A stretch of DNA of 64,000 bases from Lysobacter sp. MMG2 (lineage in GTDB: Bacteria > Pseudomonadota > Gammaproteobacteria > Xanthomonadales > Xanthomonadaceae). Location of the stretch: NCBI RefSeq assembly GCF_016735495.2, contig NZ_JAERQY020000001.1:1178001-1242000 (forward strand). Reading direction: 5' to 3'. Of the stretch, positions 20,514-29,784 are shown piece by piece; positions within the stretch are counted from its first letter, which is position 1; each line of letters starts with the position of its first letter. The translations under genes were made by a program, and so were the position numbers. The notes beneath the pieces were generated by a model. The model worked only from the letters and a program-made list of their open reading frames with translations. It was not told the origin of the DNA and did no database searches.

Positions 20514-20542
20514 ACCTTAGGCACGCCCCACAGGGTTGTCAA
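20514..20542 (-). promoter_or_regulatory. mraZ / dcw operon promoter
   Basis: A consensus -35 TTGACA (complement of 20537-20542) is followed after 17 bp by TAAGGT (complement of 20514-20519). This is the best sigma-70-like promoter seen in the window and is placed to drive the long overlapping gene chain from mraZ. The transcript would have a leader of about 75 nt. Confidence 0.6.
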
Positions 20543-20760
20543 CAAGTTTTAGGGAGCAAATTCACCTGTCTCGTCAATGACTTGCGAAGAACTTCACAGG
20601 TTTGTTCAAGACTTATCCACTACCCATTGTTTAGTCTCAAATTTTGAGACTTGACCACCTTGTCGCAGGACATTGGCAAAGCCCGGCCTAATGCCGAAAG
20701 GCCGATGCTGCGCCGCAGCACCGGCCTTCCATTTGCGAAAACGATCGGAATCCTTCGATC
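20543..20760. other. intergenic stretch without a gene
   Basis: Between the mraZ promoter and the tandem repeats. It holds an AT-rich portion (20550-20660). Short open frames here run into repeat DNA and have no coding features. No gene supported. Confidence 0.6.
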
Positions 20761-21068
20761 GATCACCGAGGCCTAACACGCCAGCCACCCTGACGAACGA
20801 GCCAGCCCCCTTTAGCAAAGGGGGCGCCGCGGCAGCGGCGGGTAATTGGTGGCGATGCCTCGGGGCCCGAAGTTTCGCTACGCGAAACTTTGGGGTTCTT
20901 CCCAGGCCAGCCTGGATCACCCGGACCTAACCCACCGATCACCCTGACGAAAGACGCCAGCCCCCTTTGGTAAAGGGGGCGCGGCGGCAGCCGCGGGGAA
21001 TTGGAGGCGATGCCTCGGGGCCCGAAGTTTCGCTACGCGAAACTTTGGGGTTCTTCCCAGGCCAGCCT
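20761..21068. repeat. two tandem copies of a 154-bp palindromic repeat
   Basis: Unit A begins at 20761 and unit B at 20915. Shared parts, in order: GATCACC, a CCTAAC segment, ACCCTGACGAA, a CCCCCTTT/AAAGGGGG hairpin, GCGGCGGCAGC-like sequence, GCCTCGGGGCCCGAAG, a GTTTCGC/GCGAAAC hairpin and CCCAGGCCAGCCTGG. The last 60 bp are identical in both units. A third, inverted and diverged copy lies at 21471-21572 on the other side of rnpB. Non-coding. Confidence 0.85.
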
Positions 21069-21077
21069 GGGAAGAAC
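21050..21077 (-). terminator. palindrome at the 3' end of rnpB
   Basis: GTTCTTCCCAGGC (21050-21062) and GCCTGGGAAGAAC (21065-21077) form a perfect 13-bp stem. It abuts the 3' end of the RNase P RNA, and the next stem GTTTCGC/GCGAAAC follows. It lies in repeat unit B and may have been recruited as the rnpB terminator. Confidence 0.5.
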
Positions 21078-21437
<360 letters not shown>

Positions 21438-21470
21438 AGGCGAATTCTACTGCTTCGCAGCTGAATTCAC

Positions 21471-21572
21471 CTCCCGAAGTTTGCTGCGCAAACTTCGGGC
21501 CCCGCGCCGCCACTCCAATTCCCCGCGGCTGCCGCCGCGCCCCCTCTACTAAAGGGGGCTCTGGCTTCGACT
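21471..21572. repeat. third, inverted copy of the rnpB-flanking repeat
   Basis: In reverse orientation it shows CCCTTTAGTAGAGGGGGCG, GCGGCGGCAGCCGCGGGGAA, GGGGCCCGAAGTTTGC and its complement GCAAACTTCGGG. It lies upstream of rnpB, mirroring the two direct copies downstream. Confidence 0.75.
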
Positions 21573-21667
21573 ACGGAGGGCTGGCTTCGAGGGGGTTGCC
21601 TTCGACCAAATGGGCTGTGGCGCCATGCCCGAGCCCGTGTTCCGCGGCGATGCCACCCCAAAAAGCC

Positions 21668-21693
21668 GTCATTCCCGCGAAGGCGGGAATCCA
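21668..21693. repeat. REP-like palindrome
   Basis: A GTCATTCCCGCG / CGCGGGAATCCA type palindrome with a GAAG loop, between rnpB and rsmI. The same family recurs at 38751-38774, 38824-38849, 38927-38948, 39936-39961, 39987-40013, 55975-56001 and 56382-56408. Confidence 0.8.
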
Positions 21694-21732
21694 ACTGTCC
21701 GGCCTATCACCCTCGCCGCAACGCGGGAGGCA

Positions 21733-22584
21733 TCACTCGTCGGAGTGGTACAAGGCCTTGCGCGGCGCGCCGCTCAGCTCGGCCGCCAGCTTCGCCGCCT
21801 GCGACGGCTTCAGATGCTCGGTGAGCTTGGCGTACAGCCGGCGACCCTCGGCGATGGCGGCGTCGGCGTCCTCGCCCGCGCCTTCGACGATCACCACGAA
21901 CTCCCCCTTGCGCTGGTTCGGATCGGCGGCGACACGCGAGCGCAGTTCGCCCAGCGTGGCATCGAGCACGGTTTCGAACAGCTTGGTCAGTTCGCGTGCG
22001 ATTACGCCGCGCCGCGATTCGCCGAATGCGGCGGACAGGTCTTCCAGCGACTCTTCGATGCGGTGCGCGGATTCGTAGAAGATCAGCGTGCGCACCTCGC
22101 CGGTGAGCCGCGAGAGGCGTTCGCGGCGCGCGGACGCCTTCGCCGGGAGGAAGCCTTCGAATACGAAACGGTCGCTGGGAATCCCCGCCACGCTCAGCGC
22201 GGCGATCGCGGCGCACGCGCCCGGCACGGGCGAGACCCGCAGGTTGGCGGCGCGCGCGGCGCGCACCAGGCGGAAGCCGGGGTCGCTTACCAGCGGCGTG
22301 CCCGCGTCCGAGACCAGCGCGAATGATTCGCCCGCTTGCAGGCGCGCGACCAGGTGCACGGCCTGCGCTTCCTCGTTGTGTTCGTGCAGCGCGATCAGCG
22401 GTCGTTCCAGACCGAAGTGCGAGAGCAGCTGGCGCGTATGGCGCGTGTCCTCGGCGCAGATGGCGTCGACAGTCTTCAGGGTTTCCAGCGCGCGCGCGGA
22501 GAGATCGCCAAGGTTGCCGATGGGCGTGGCGACGACGTGGAGGGTGCCGGGGGCCTTCGAGGCGCCTGGTTGGGACGTGTGCAT
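21733..22584 (-). CDS. rsmI: 16S rRNA 2'-O-ribose C1402 methyltransferase
   Basis: RsmI methylates the 2'-OH of C1402 in 16S rRNA, the same nucleotide that RsmH modifies on the base. It has 283 residues with the tetrapyrrole-methylase fold: LHVVATPIGNLGDLSARALE at the start, AEDTRHTRQLLSHF, the SDAGTPLVSDPG loop and RVSPVPGACAAIAAL. It is divergent from the LpoA-like gene with 70 bp between starts, the arrangement seen in E. coli. Confidence 0.95.
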   Translation of the reverse strand: MHTSQPGASKAPGTLHVVATPIGNLGDLSARALETLKTVDAICAEDTRHTRQLLSHFGLERPLIALHEHNEEAQAVHLVARLQAGESFALVSDAGTPLVSDPGFRLVRAARAANLRVSPVPGACAAIAALSVAGIPSDRFVFEGFLPAKASARRERLSRLTGEVRTLIFYESAHRIEESLEDLSAAFGESRRGVIARELTKLFETVLDATLGELRSRVAADPNQRKGEFVVIVEGAGEDADAAIAEGRRLYAKLTEHLKPSQAAKLAAELSGAPRKALYHSDE

Positions 22585-22654
22585 CGTGCGTCTGCGGTGG
22601 GGCCGGGTAGAATCCTAACCGGTTCCCTCAAGAACGCCGTGTAGCGGCGCGCGC

Positions 22655-24049
22655 ATGCCGATGATCCAGGCTTCCAACCGTTGGGCAATGAAGTGGATGT
22701 TCGCGGCGGCCATCAGTGCCGCGCTGCTGGGCGGTTGCGCCACGGTTTCCACCACCGGCACGTCCAGCTCGCAGCAGAGCCGCAATCCGGCCATCGCCCA
22801 GGCCGGCGAGCTCGCCCGCAACGGCGCCGCGCTCACCGGTGCGGCGCGCAGCGCCAATGAGCGCGAGATCGAGCGCCTGCTGTCCACGCTCGACAACGCC
22901 ACCCTCGCCCGCGAGGCCGCGTCGCTCGCCGCCGGCGACCCGCTCTACAACCACGCCGGCCAGGCGCTGCTGCGCCGCGGCCTGCCGCTGCCGCGGCCGT
23001 TCGACCGCACCGGCTGGAACTTCGACGCCGCCAATCGTCCGGCGGCCGAGGGCGACGGTTACCGCCCGCCGGTGAAGGTGGCCGTGCTGCTGCCGATGTC
23101 GGGCAATCTCGCCGTCGCCGCTGCGCCGGTGCGCGATGGTTTCCTCGCCGGCTACTACGGCGAACCGCGTCGCCGCCCGGACGTGAGCTTCTACGACACC
23201 GCCGACACGGCCGGCGGCGCGCTCGCCGCGTACGACCGTGCGGCGCTGGAAGGCAACGATTTCGTGGTCGGGCCGCTGGGCCGCGACGAGGTCAACGCGC
23301 TGTTCTCCAGGGGCCCGCTGCAGGTGCCGGTGCTCGCGCTCAACCGCGGCGATGCCGCGCCGCCGGCCGGCAACGCCAGCTTCTCGCTCTCGCCGGACGA
23401 CGAGGGCATCGCCGCCGCCGAATACCTGCTGGGCCTCAACGCCAAGCGCGTGCTGGTGATCGCCGCCGCCGACGACACGCAGCAACGCGCCGTCGCCAGC
23501 CTGCGCGAACGCCTGGTTGCGCGCGGCGCGACGGTGACCGATGTCGTCGGCGAGGGCACGTCCGATTTCGTGCCCTACGCGCAGAAGGAAGGCGGCGTGG
23601 ACGCCGTGTTCCTGGCGGTGAAGGGCAGCAGCGCGCGCCTGCTGATGCCCCGCCTCGCCCTCGCCGGCCTGGCCGGCAAACCGCGCGTGGCGACCTCGCA
23701 GCTGCTCTCGGGCACCGGCAAGGCCGAGGAAGACCGCGCTCTGGACGGCATCGCCTTCCCGACCGAAATCTGGACCACGCGCGGCGTGCCGGGCCTGCCG
23801 CCGGCGGCGATCGCCGCCGCGCAGCTCAACAGCACCAAGGGTCCGGCCGCGCGCCTGTTCGCGTTCGGCTTCGACGCCTGGCAGATCACCGCCTACCTGC
23901 AACGACTGGCGACCACCGCCGACGGCCACATCGACGGCGCGACCGGCACGCTGCGCCTGGACGGCTTCGGCAACGTGCAGCGCACGCCGGCCTGGTCGAC
24001 CTTCACCGCCGGCATCGCCACGCCGCTGGCGGATGCGTCCCGCCGCTGA
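22655..24049 (+). CDS. LpoA-like penicillin-binding protein activator lipoprotein
   Basis: Outer-membrane lipoprotein that in E. coli (LpoA, YraM) activates the synthase PBP1A. It has 464 residues, with a lipobox LLGGC at about 24-28; an alternative start at 22688 leaves a shorter signal peptide. After a roughly 90-residue helical region comes a periplasmic-binding-protein fold beginning [24 protein letters not shown], with [14 protein letters not shown] and [10 protein letters not shown]. coli LpoA is about 680 residues with a large TPR N-domain; most of that is missing here. Location next to rsmI and yraN supports the call. Activation of PBP1A is inferred. Confidence 0.82.
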   Translation: MPMIQASNRWAMKWMFAAAISAALLGGCATVSTTGTSSSQQSRNPAIAQAGELARNGAALTGAARSANEREIERLLSTLDNATLAREAASLAAGDPLYNHAGQALLRRGLPLPRPFDRTGWNFDAANRPAAEGDGYRPPVKVAVLLPMSGNLAVAAAPVRDGFLAGYYGEPRRRPDVSFYDTADTAGGALAAYDRAALEGNDFVVGPLGRDEVNALFSRGPLQVPVLALNRGDAAPPAGNASFSLSPDDEGIAAAEYLLGLNAKRVLVIAAADDTQQRAVASLRERLVARGATVTDVVGEGTSDFVPYAQKEGGVDAVFLAVKGSSARLLMPRLALAGLAGKPRVATSQLLSGTGKAEEDRALDGIAFPTEIWTTRGVPGLPPAAIAAAQLNSTKGPAARLFAFGFDAWQITAYLQRLATTADGHIDGATGTLRLDGFGNVQRTPAWSTFTAGIATPLADASRR

Positions 24050-24413
24050 TCGCCGCGCCCGCGGCGCGGCGGTGGAAGCCGCCGCGCGTGCGTACCTGGC
24101 TCGCGCGGGACTGCGCGATGTCGCCGCGAACGCGAGCTACCGTTTCGGCGAACTCGACCTGGTGATGCTCGACGGCGCCACACTGGTGTTCGTGGAAGTG
24201 CGCTACCGGCGCGACGCACGCTTCGGCGGCGGCGCGGCTTCGATCGACGGGCACAAGCGCCGCAGGATCGTGCAGGCCGCCCACGCCTTCCTCGCACAGC
24301 ATCCAAAGCACGCGAACGCGCCGTGCCGCTTCGACGTGGTCGAAGCCGACGGCGATCCCGCCTCCCCTCGCCTGAACTGGCTGAAGGACGCCTTCCGCGC
24401 CGACGACGTCTGA
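24033..24413 (+). CDS. yraN: UPF0102 family protein YraN
   Basis: A 126-residue protein of the YraN family, which has a restriction-endonuclease-like fold. The motif [24 protein letters not shown] contains the GELDLV and VEVR residues of the predicted nuclease core. It overlaps the 3' end of the LpoA-like gene by 17 nt, so the two are probably co-translated. The cellular role is not established. Confidence 0.9.
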   Translation: MRPAADRRARGAAVEAAARAYLARAGLRDVAANASYRFGELDLVMLDGATLVFVEVRYRRDARFGGGAASIDGHKRRRIVQAAHAFLAQHPKHANAPCRFDVVEADGDPASPRLNWLKDAFRADDV

Positions 24414-24502
24414 GGGCAGTTCGTATTGCGCGTGACGATGGGCAACCCCGACTATCGCGGGCATCCGTTGGCCATGACGCCATGACGAGAGGGAACCGAT
24501 CG

Positions 24503-25507
24503 ATGCGTATCAAGCTCCATGCGGGCCTGCTGGCCTGCGCGTTGGTGTTGGGCGGGTGCTCCAGGCAGGACCACGCGGCCGATGCCGAGAGTGCGGCCGA
24601 CGCCGCGATGGAGGCCCCCGCCGCGAGCGCGGCCCCCGCTGCAAGCGCGGCCGATGCCGCGATGGACGAGAGCGCGCCCCCCGCCGCGTCGGCTCCGGCG
24701 CAGCCCGCCTCCGCACCGGCCGATATGCAGACGCAGCTGGAATCGGCTGTGGCGACGCAGCCCTCGGGCGAACGGCGCTTCATCCGCACCGCCTCGGCCG
24801 AATTCCGCGTGGGCGATGTCTCCCGCTCTGCGCTTGCGATCGAGGATCTGGTGGCCCAGCAGGGCGGCTTCGTCGCCAGCAACCGCATCCAGACCCACGT
24901 GTTCGAACGGCAGACGCGCCCCAGCGGCGACGGCAAGCTGGTCGAGCTGTCCACGTACACCGTGCGCGGACAGCTGCAGGTCCGCGTGCCCAGCGAGCAC
25001 ACGCAAACGTTCCTGCGCGCGCTCGCGCAGCATGTGGAGTTCCTCGACAACCGCAACTTCGAGGCGGTCGATGCGCAGTTCGAACTGCTGCGCCAGCGCC
25101 TGGCGTATGCGCGCCACCAGGACGCGCAGCGTTCGCTCGGCGACGTCGCCGCCGAGCGCGGCAAGACCGGCGAAAAGATCGACGCGATCAACGCGCGCGC
25201 CGATGCCCAGACGCAGCGCGATGAAGCGACGATCGCACGGGCGACGCTGGAAGACCGCATCGCTTTCGCCACGATCGACCTGACGCTGTACCAGGCACCT
25301 CAGGTGAGCCGCGCCGAACGCATCGACGTCGAAGAGGTCGTGCGTCGCGATGGCCCGGGCTTCTTCGCGCGACTGGGTCATGCGCTGCAGGCGGGCTGGC
25401 GCGGCGCGCTGGACGTGTCCATAGCGCTCGCGCTGTTGTGGCCGCTGTGGCTGGCCATGCTGGCGGCGGCGTTCGTCGTGCTGCGCTGGCGCAGGCGCAA
25501 GCCCTGA
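24503..25507 (+). CDS. DUF4349 lipoprotein
   Basis: A 334-residue predicted lipoprotein (lipobox LVLGGC at 14-19). Residues 20-75 are an Ala/Ser/Pro-rich spacer with short internal repeats. The DUF4349 domain follows (RFIRTASAEFRVGDVSRSALAIEDLVAQQGGFV and a coiled helix at about 190-240), and a membrane segment lies near 300-325 before a basic end RWRRRKP. A membrane role is likely; no function is known for the family. A GAGGG-type ribosome site precedes the ATG. Confidence 0.8.
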   Translation: MRIKLHAGLLACALVLGGCSRQDHAADAESAADAAMEAPAASAAPAASAADAAMDESAPPAASAPAQPASAPADMQTQLESAVATQPSGERRFIRTASAEFRVGDVSRSALAIEDLVAQQGGFVASNRIQTHVFERQTRPSGDGKLVELSTYTVRGQLQVRVPSEHTQTFLRALAQHVEFLDNRNFEAVDAQFELLRQRLAYARHQDAQRSLGDVAAERGKTGEKIDAINARADAQTQRDEATIARATLEDRIAFATIDLTLYQAPQVSRAERIDVEEVVRRDGPGFFARLGHALQAGWRGALDVSIALALLWPLWLAMLAAAFVVLRWRRRKP

Positions 25508-25508
25508 C

Positions 25509-26042
25509 ATGCCGACCGTCTTCACCCATGCCGTGGTGCCGCTGGCGATCGGGATTGCACTGGGCCCGCGCGCCATCGATCGACGCTTGCTGCTCGCCGG
25601 CGCGGTCGCCGCGGTGCTGCCGGACGCGGACGTCGTCGCGTTCAAGCTGGGCATCGCCTATGCGGACGACTTTGGACATCGCGGCGCCAGCCATTCGCTG
25701 GTGTTCGCGGTGACACTGGGCCTGCTCGCGGCCTGCTTCCACGGCGCGCTACGCAGCGCACCATGGAAGGCGGCACTGTGGTGTTTCGCCTGTGCGTTGT
25801 CGCATCCGCTCCTGGACGCGCTGACCAACGGCGGGCTCGGCGTCGCGCTGTGGTGGCCCTGGTCGGATGCGCGCCTGTTCGCACCGTGGCGCCCGATCGC
25901 GGTGTCGCCGATCGGCGCGGGATTCTTCAGCGCACGCGGGCTTGCGGTCATCGCTTCGGAAATCCGCTGGGTGTGGCTGCCCTGCGCGTTCCTCGCGATG
26001 ACGATCCTTGCACTGCGCCGGGCAGTATCCTCGCGTCCATGA
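25509..26042 (+). CDS. DUF457/YdjM-type inner-membrane protein
   Basis: A 177-residue protein starting one base after the DUF4349 stop codon. It carries the features of the LexA-regulated YdjM / metal-dependent hydrolase family: HAVVPLAIG, LPDADVVAF, HRGASHSLVFA and LSHPLLDALTNGG, with conserved His and Asp that may bind metal, set among four hydrophobic segments. The stop overlaps the next gene (ATGA). Biochemical function unknown. Confidence 0.85.
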   Translation: MPTVFTHAVVPLAIGIALGPRAIDRRLLLAGAVAAVLPDADVVAFKLGIAYADDFGHRGASHSLVFAVTLGLLAACFHGALRSAPWKAALWCFACALSHPLLDALTNGGLGVALWWPWSDARLFAPWRPIAVSPIGAGFFSARGLAVIASEIRWVWLPCAFLAMTILALRRAVSSRP

Positions 26043-27421
26043 GTTCTCTGCCGCACGCACTGACGTCCGAACTGCAATCGCTGCTCGGCGACGGCTGGCG
26101 CACGGACGCCAGCGAACGTCTCACGTATGCGTATGACAATTCGCGTCGGCAGGCGTTGCCCGACGCCGTCGCGCTGCCGACGACGACCGAACAGGTCGTC
26201 GCGCTGGTGCGCGCCTGCCGCGCGGCGCGCGTGCCGGTGATCGCGCGCGGGCGCGGCACCAACACCACCGGCGCGGCGGTGCCGGTCGCGGGCGGCGTGG
26301 TGGTGTCGTTCGAACGCATGAACCGCATCCTCGACATCCGCCCCGGCGATCGCTGCGCGGTGGTCGAGCCGGGCGTGCTCAACGGCGACCTGCAGGCGGC
26401 GCTGAAACCGCACGGCCTGTTCTGGCCGCCGGACCCGACCAGCGCCGGCTACAGCAGCATCGGCGGCAACCTCGCCTGCAACGCGGGCGGCCCGCGCGCG
26501 GTGAAGTACGGCGCCACGCGCGACAACGTGCTCGCGCTGACGGCCGTTACCGGCACGGGCGAGCTCATCCACTGCGGCACCGCCACGACCAAGGGCGCGA
26601 CCGGCTACGACCTGCAACGCCTGCTGGTCGGCAGCGAGGGCACGCTGGCGTTGATCGTCGAAGCCAGCCTGCGCCTCACGCCCGCCCCGAAAGCACGCCG
26701 CGCGCTGCGCGCGATCTACCGTGACGTGTCATCCGCCGCGCAGGCCGTCGCGCGATTGATGGCGCAGCCGGTCACGCCGTCGATGCTGGAATTCATGGAC
26801 TGCGATGCCGTTCGCCTGGCGCGCGACGTCGGCGGCGCGGACCTTCCGCCCGATGCCGGTGCTTTGCTGATGATCGAAGCCGACGGCGATGCCCAGACAT
26901 TGCCGCACGACATGGAGGCGTTGATGCGCGCCGCCGACGGCGACGGGCTGGTGTCGCTCGACGATGCCGCCGACGAGTTCGCGCGCGAGAAGCTGTGGGC
27001 CGCGCGCAAGGCGCTGTCGCCATCGCTGCGCACGCTCGCGCCGGGCAAGATCAACGAGGACGTGGTGGTGCCGGTGTCGCGCATCCCGCAGCTGGTCGAC
27101 GGCGTGCAGGCGCTGTCGCGCGAATTCGACCTGCCCATCGTCTGCTTCGGCCATGCCGGCAACGGCAACCTGCACGTCAACCTGCTTTATCACCCCGAGG
27201 ACGATGCGCAAACCGCGCGTGCGCATGCGGCGATGGCACGCGTGTTCGCACTGACCTTGTCGCTGGGCGGCACGCTGTCGGGCGAACACGGCATCGGGCT
27301 GGCCAAGCGCGAGTTCATGCCGCAGGCGATCGACGCACCCACGCTGGCGATGATGCGCGCGGTGAAGGCGGCGTTCGATCCGGACGGGATCCTCAACCCG
27401 GGCAAGCTGCTGCCGGATTGA
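26039..27421 (+). CDS. FAD-binding oxidoreductase, GlcD/D-2-hydroxyacid dehydrogenase type
   Basis: A 460-residue VAO-family flavoprotein. The FAD domain covers residues 1-220 with PVIARGRGTNTTGAAVPVAGG, SIGGNLACNAGGPRAVKYG and LVGSEGTLALIVEA. The C-terminal cap contains the metal or substrate His segment CFGHAGNGNLHVNLL and ends LSGEHGIGLAKREFM...FDPDGILNPGK. These suit oxidation of a D-2-hydroxyacid (glycolate, D-lactate or D-2-hydroxyglutarate); sequence alone does not decide. ATGA overlap with the gene upstream sets the start. Confidence 0.88.
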   Translation: MSSLPHALTSELQSLLGDGWRTDASERLTYAYDNSRRQALPDAVALPTTTEQVVALVRACRAARVPVIARGRGTNTTGAAVPVAGGVVVSFERMNRILDIRPGDRCAVVEPGVLNGDLQAALKPHGLFWPPDPTSAGYSSIGGNLACNAGGPRAVKYGATRDNVLALTAVTGTGELIHCGTATTKGATGYDLQRLLVGSEGTLALIVEASLRLTPAPKARRALRAIYRDVSSAAQAVARLMAQPVTPSMLEFMDCDAVRLARDVGGADLPPDAGALLMIEADGDAQTLPHDMEALMRAADGDGLVSLDDAADEFAREKLWAARKALSPSLRTLAPGKINEDVVVPVSRIPQLVDGVQALSREFDLPIVCFGHAGNGNLHVNLLYHPEDDAQTARAHAAMARVFALTLSLGGTLSGEHGIGLAKREFMPQAIDAPTLAMMRAVKAAFDPDGILNPGKLLPD

Positions 27422-27428
27422 CGCGGGT

Positions 27429-27614
27429 CTAGAGGAACTGGTCGAGCTTGCGCATCACCAGCATCATCCCGACCACCCAGCACAGGATCACCATCACCAC
27501 CGCGCCCCAGTTGTTGGCCATCCTGCCGCGACGGCGCTGGACCCAGAACCCCACCGCAAGCAGCACGGTGGGCACGATGAAGAACAACAAGCCGAGCAGC
27601 AGCCTCGTCTCCAC
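27429..27614 (-). CDS. small two-helix membrane protein
   Basis: A 61-residue protein with two hydrophobic segments (about 5-24 and 38-54) separated by a basic loop QRRRGRMANN. The start is GTG with a strong GGAGG six bases upstream, which is the main reason to accept it. It lies downstream of thiL on the same strand and converges with the flavoprotein gene. No family recognised. Confidence 0.65.
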   Translation of the reverse strand: METRLLLGLLFFIVPTVLLAVGFWVQRRRGRMANNWGAVVMVILCWVVGMMLVMRKLDQFL

Positions 27615-27728
27615 GCGAATCCTCCTTCGGGTTGGTGCCGGCGCAGCGGGTCGCCTCGGTGTTCGCGCGATGCATCGGCGCGTTCGATCTTACGCCGGGG
27701 CCGTGACGCTGGCGCGCTCCCTCCGGGC

Positions 27729-28709
27729 TCAGGTGAAATGCACGAAGCCGGCCCGGGCCGGCTGCCACTGGCTGCCGTCGGCAAGCAGGGCGCGCACCGC
27801 GTCGCCCTCCTCGATGCGGCCGATGCGCGCCACCGGCGTGCCGGCCTCGCGTGCGGCACGTTCGACCTCGTCGCGAAGGTCGGGCGATGCGGTGAAGCAC
27901 AGCTCGTAGTCATCGCCGCCGCTCGCCTGGAGCGCGCGGCGCGTCTCGCCGTCGAACCTTGCGCGCAGGGCGTCGGATGCGGGCAGGCGCTCCAGGTCGA
28001 TCTGCGCGCCCACGCCGCTGGCACGGCACACATGCGCCAGATCGGCGAGCAGGCCGTCGGACACGTCGATGCACGCATGCGCCACATCGACCAGGCTGCG
28101 CCCCAGTGAAAGGCGCGGCGTCGGGCGATCCAGCCGCGCACGCAGCCAGGCATCGCGTGTGCCGCCGTCGCGCCACTGCGCAAGCGCGCCGGCGGCGTCG
28201 CCCGGCGTGCCGCTGATCCAGACATCATCGCCCACACGGGCCGCATCGCGTCGCAGTACGCGGCCCGGCGCGGCGAAGCCATGCACGGTGACGCTGATCG
28301 ACAACGGACCGCGCGTCGTATCGCCGCCGACCAGCGCGACGCGGTGGAGATCGGCCAGGCCGAGGAAACCGTCGAGGAAGGCCTCCACCCAGCGTTCATC
28401 GCCGTCGGGCAATGACAGCGACAACGTGCACCACGCCGCCTCCGCGCCCATCGCGGCCAGGTCGGACAGGTTCACCGCCAGCGACTTCCAGCCGATGTCG
28501 GCCGGCGCGGTATCGTCGGGAAAATGCACGCCGGCATTGAGCGTGTCGGCCGCGACCACGAGGAGCCGGCCGGGCGGCACGCGCAGCAGCGCGGCGTCGT
28601 CGCCGATGCCCAGTTCCACGTCGTCGCGACGGGGAACGCGGCGGCGGATGCGATCGATCAGATCGAACTCGGGCGCGATGCGATGCACTTCAGCCACGAT
28701 CGTCTCCAT
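27729..28709 (-). CDS. thiL: thiamine-monophosphate kinase
   Basis: ThiL phosphorylates thiamine monophosphate to the active diphosphate cofactor. It has up to 326 residues: PEFDLIDRIRRR, the ATP/metal motif LGIGDDAALL, DTLNAGVHFP, GWKSLAVNLSDLAAMGA, and VGGDTTRGPLSISVT. Homologues tend to start close to the EFDLI segment, so a GTG start nearer 28697 is possible. It follows nusB at the end of the riboflavin gene string, as in many gammaproteobacteria. Confidence 0.93.
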   Translation of the reverse strand: METIVAEVHRIAPEFDLIDRIRRRVPRRDDVELGIGDDAALLRVPPGRLLVVAADTLNAGVHFPDDTAPADIGWKSLAVNLSDLAAMGAEAAWCTLSLSLPDGDERWVEAFLDGFLGLADLHRVALVGGDTTRGPLSISVTVHGFAAPGRVLRRDAARVGDDVWISGTPGDAAGALAQWRDGGTRDAWLRARLDRPTPRLSLGRSLVDVAHACIDVSDGLLADLAHVCRASGVGAQIDLERLPASDALRARFDGETRRALQASGGDDYELCFTASPDLRDEVERAAREAGTPVARIGRIEEGDAVRALLADGSQWQPARAGFVHFT

Positions 28710-28774
28710 CGCGCCGCGGCGCGTGACAGCGGCACAGTCGCGGCGTGAGGAATCGTCCGTGCGCCGCGATGTTC

Positions 28775-29236
28775 TCAGCGCGCCTTGGGCGCCTTCACTT
28801 CCGTTGCGCGCCACTCGGCGGCGGCGTGGTCGAGTACGCCGTTGACGTAGGTGTGACCGTGCTCGGCGCCGAAGCGCTTGGCCGTTTCGATGGCCTCGTT
28901 GATCACCACGCGGTACGGCACGTCCGGACGCAGGCGCAGCTCGTAGGCGGCGATGCGCAACACCGCGCGCTCGATCGCGTCGACCTGGTCGATATCGCGG
29001 TCGAGGAAGGGCTTGAGCGCCTCGTCCAGTTCGGAGACATGCTGGTCGACGCCGCGCACGAGGTCCTCGAAGTATTCCAGGTCCGCAGGCTCCTTGGCCT
29101 GTTCGTGTGCGAACTGCGCAATCACGTCGCGCGCGGTGGCGCCCGACATCTGCCACGCGTAGACGGCCTGCAGCGCGCGGCGACGCGCACGCGAACGGGC
29201 AACGGGATCGATTCCATCCGGACGACGACGGTTCAT
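28775..29236 (-). CDS. nusB: transcription antitermination factor NusB
   Basis: NusB binds the boxA element of rRNA leaders with NusE (S10) and supports antitermination. It has 153 residues, all helical, with the family motifs [41 protein letters not shown] and [17 protein letters not shown]. The ATG overlaps the ribH stop (ATGA), so it is coupled to riboflavin gene translation. Confidence 0.96.
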   Translation of the reverse strand: MNRRRPDGIDPVARSRARRRALQAVYAWQMSGATARDVIAQFAHEQAKEPADLEYFEDLVRGVDQHVSELDEALKPFLDRDIDQVDAIERAVLRIAAYELRLRPDVPYRVVINEAIETAKRFGAEHGHTYVNGVLDHAAAEWRATEVKAPKAR

Positions 29237-29700
29237 GGCAGTTGCCCCAGCAGGTGACTCATTTCCAATGCGGCCAGCGCCGCCTCTTCGCCCTTGTTGC
29301 CGTGCGTGCCGCCGGCGCGGGCCTCGGCGTCCTCGTGACGCTCCACGGCGAGCACGCCGTTGGCGACGGGCAGCCCGTAATCCAGTTGCACACGCATCAG
29401 GCCGTCCGAACAACCGTCGGCCACCTGTTCGTAATGGCGCGTGTCGCCGCGCACGACGCAACCCAGCGCGACCACAGCGGCGTGCTTGCCGGCCTTGGCC
29501 AGGCGCGTGGCGACCACCGGGATTTCCCAGGCGCCGGGCACGCGGATGACGTCGACCGCGCTTTCGGCCACGCCGTTGTCGGCAAAGGTCTTGCGCGCGC
29601 CCGCGACCAGCGTATCGGTGATGCGCGGGTTCCAGCGGCTGGCGATGATCGCGAAACGCGCGCCTTCGGGGCTGCGCAGGTCGCCTTCGTAGTGGGTCAT
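29233..29700 (-). CDS. ribH: 6,7-dimethyl-8-ribityllumazine synthase
   Basis: RibH condenses the RibB product with the pyrimidine intermediate to lumazine, the penultimate step of riboflavin synthesis; it usually assembles as a pentamer or icosahedral shell. It has 155 residues with [43 protein letters not shown] (catalytic His) and [16 protein letters not shown]. Spacing to ribBX is 84 bp with a hairpin between. Confidence 0.96.
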   Translation of the reverse strand: MTHYEGDLRSPEGARFAIIASRWNPRITDTLVAGARKTFADNGVAESAVDVIRVPGAWEIPVVATRLAKAGKHAAVVALGCVVRGDTRHYEQVADGCSDGLMRVQLDYGLPVANGVLAVERHEDAEARAGGTHGNKGEEAALAALEMSHLLGQLP

Positions 29701-29744
29701 GGGGTGTTCTTCGTGAAGGGCGGGAATTCTAACCCGTCGCGGCT

Positions 29745-29768
29745 CCCTCCCCTGTTTAGAGGGGAGGG
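29745..29768 (-). terminator. hairpin between ribBX and ribH
   Basis: A perfect 9-bp stem CCCTCCCCT/AGGGGAGGG (29745-29753, 29760-29768). It is not followed by a U-run. It may be a partial terminator that lowers ribH-nusB-thiL expression, or a processing end. Confidence 0.4.
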
Positions 29769-29784
29769 TCGGGGACGCCGGGGT

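Noticed and set aside
21467-21694. 75-residue minus-strand frame starting MDSRLRGNDG
   Set aside because: This is the usual translation of the REP-like palindrome joined to the inverted repeat copy; not a gene.
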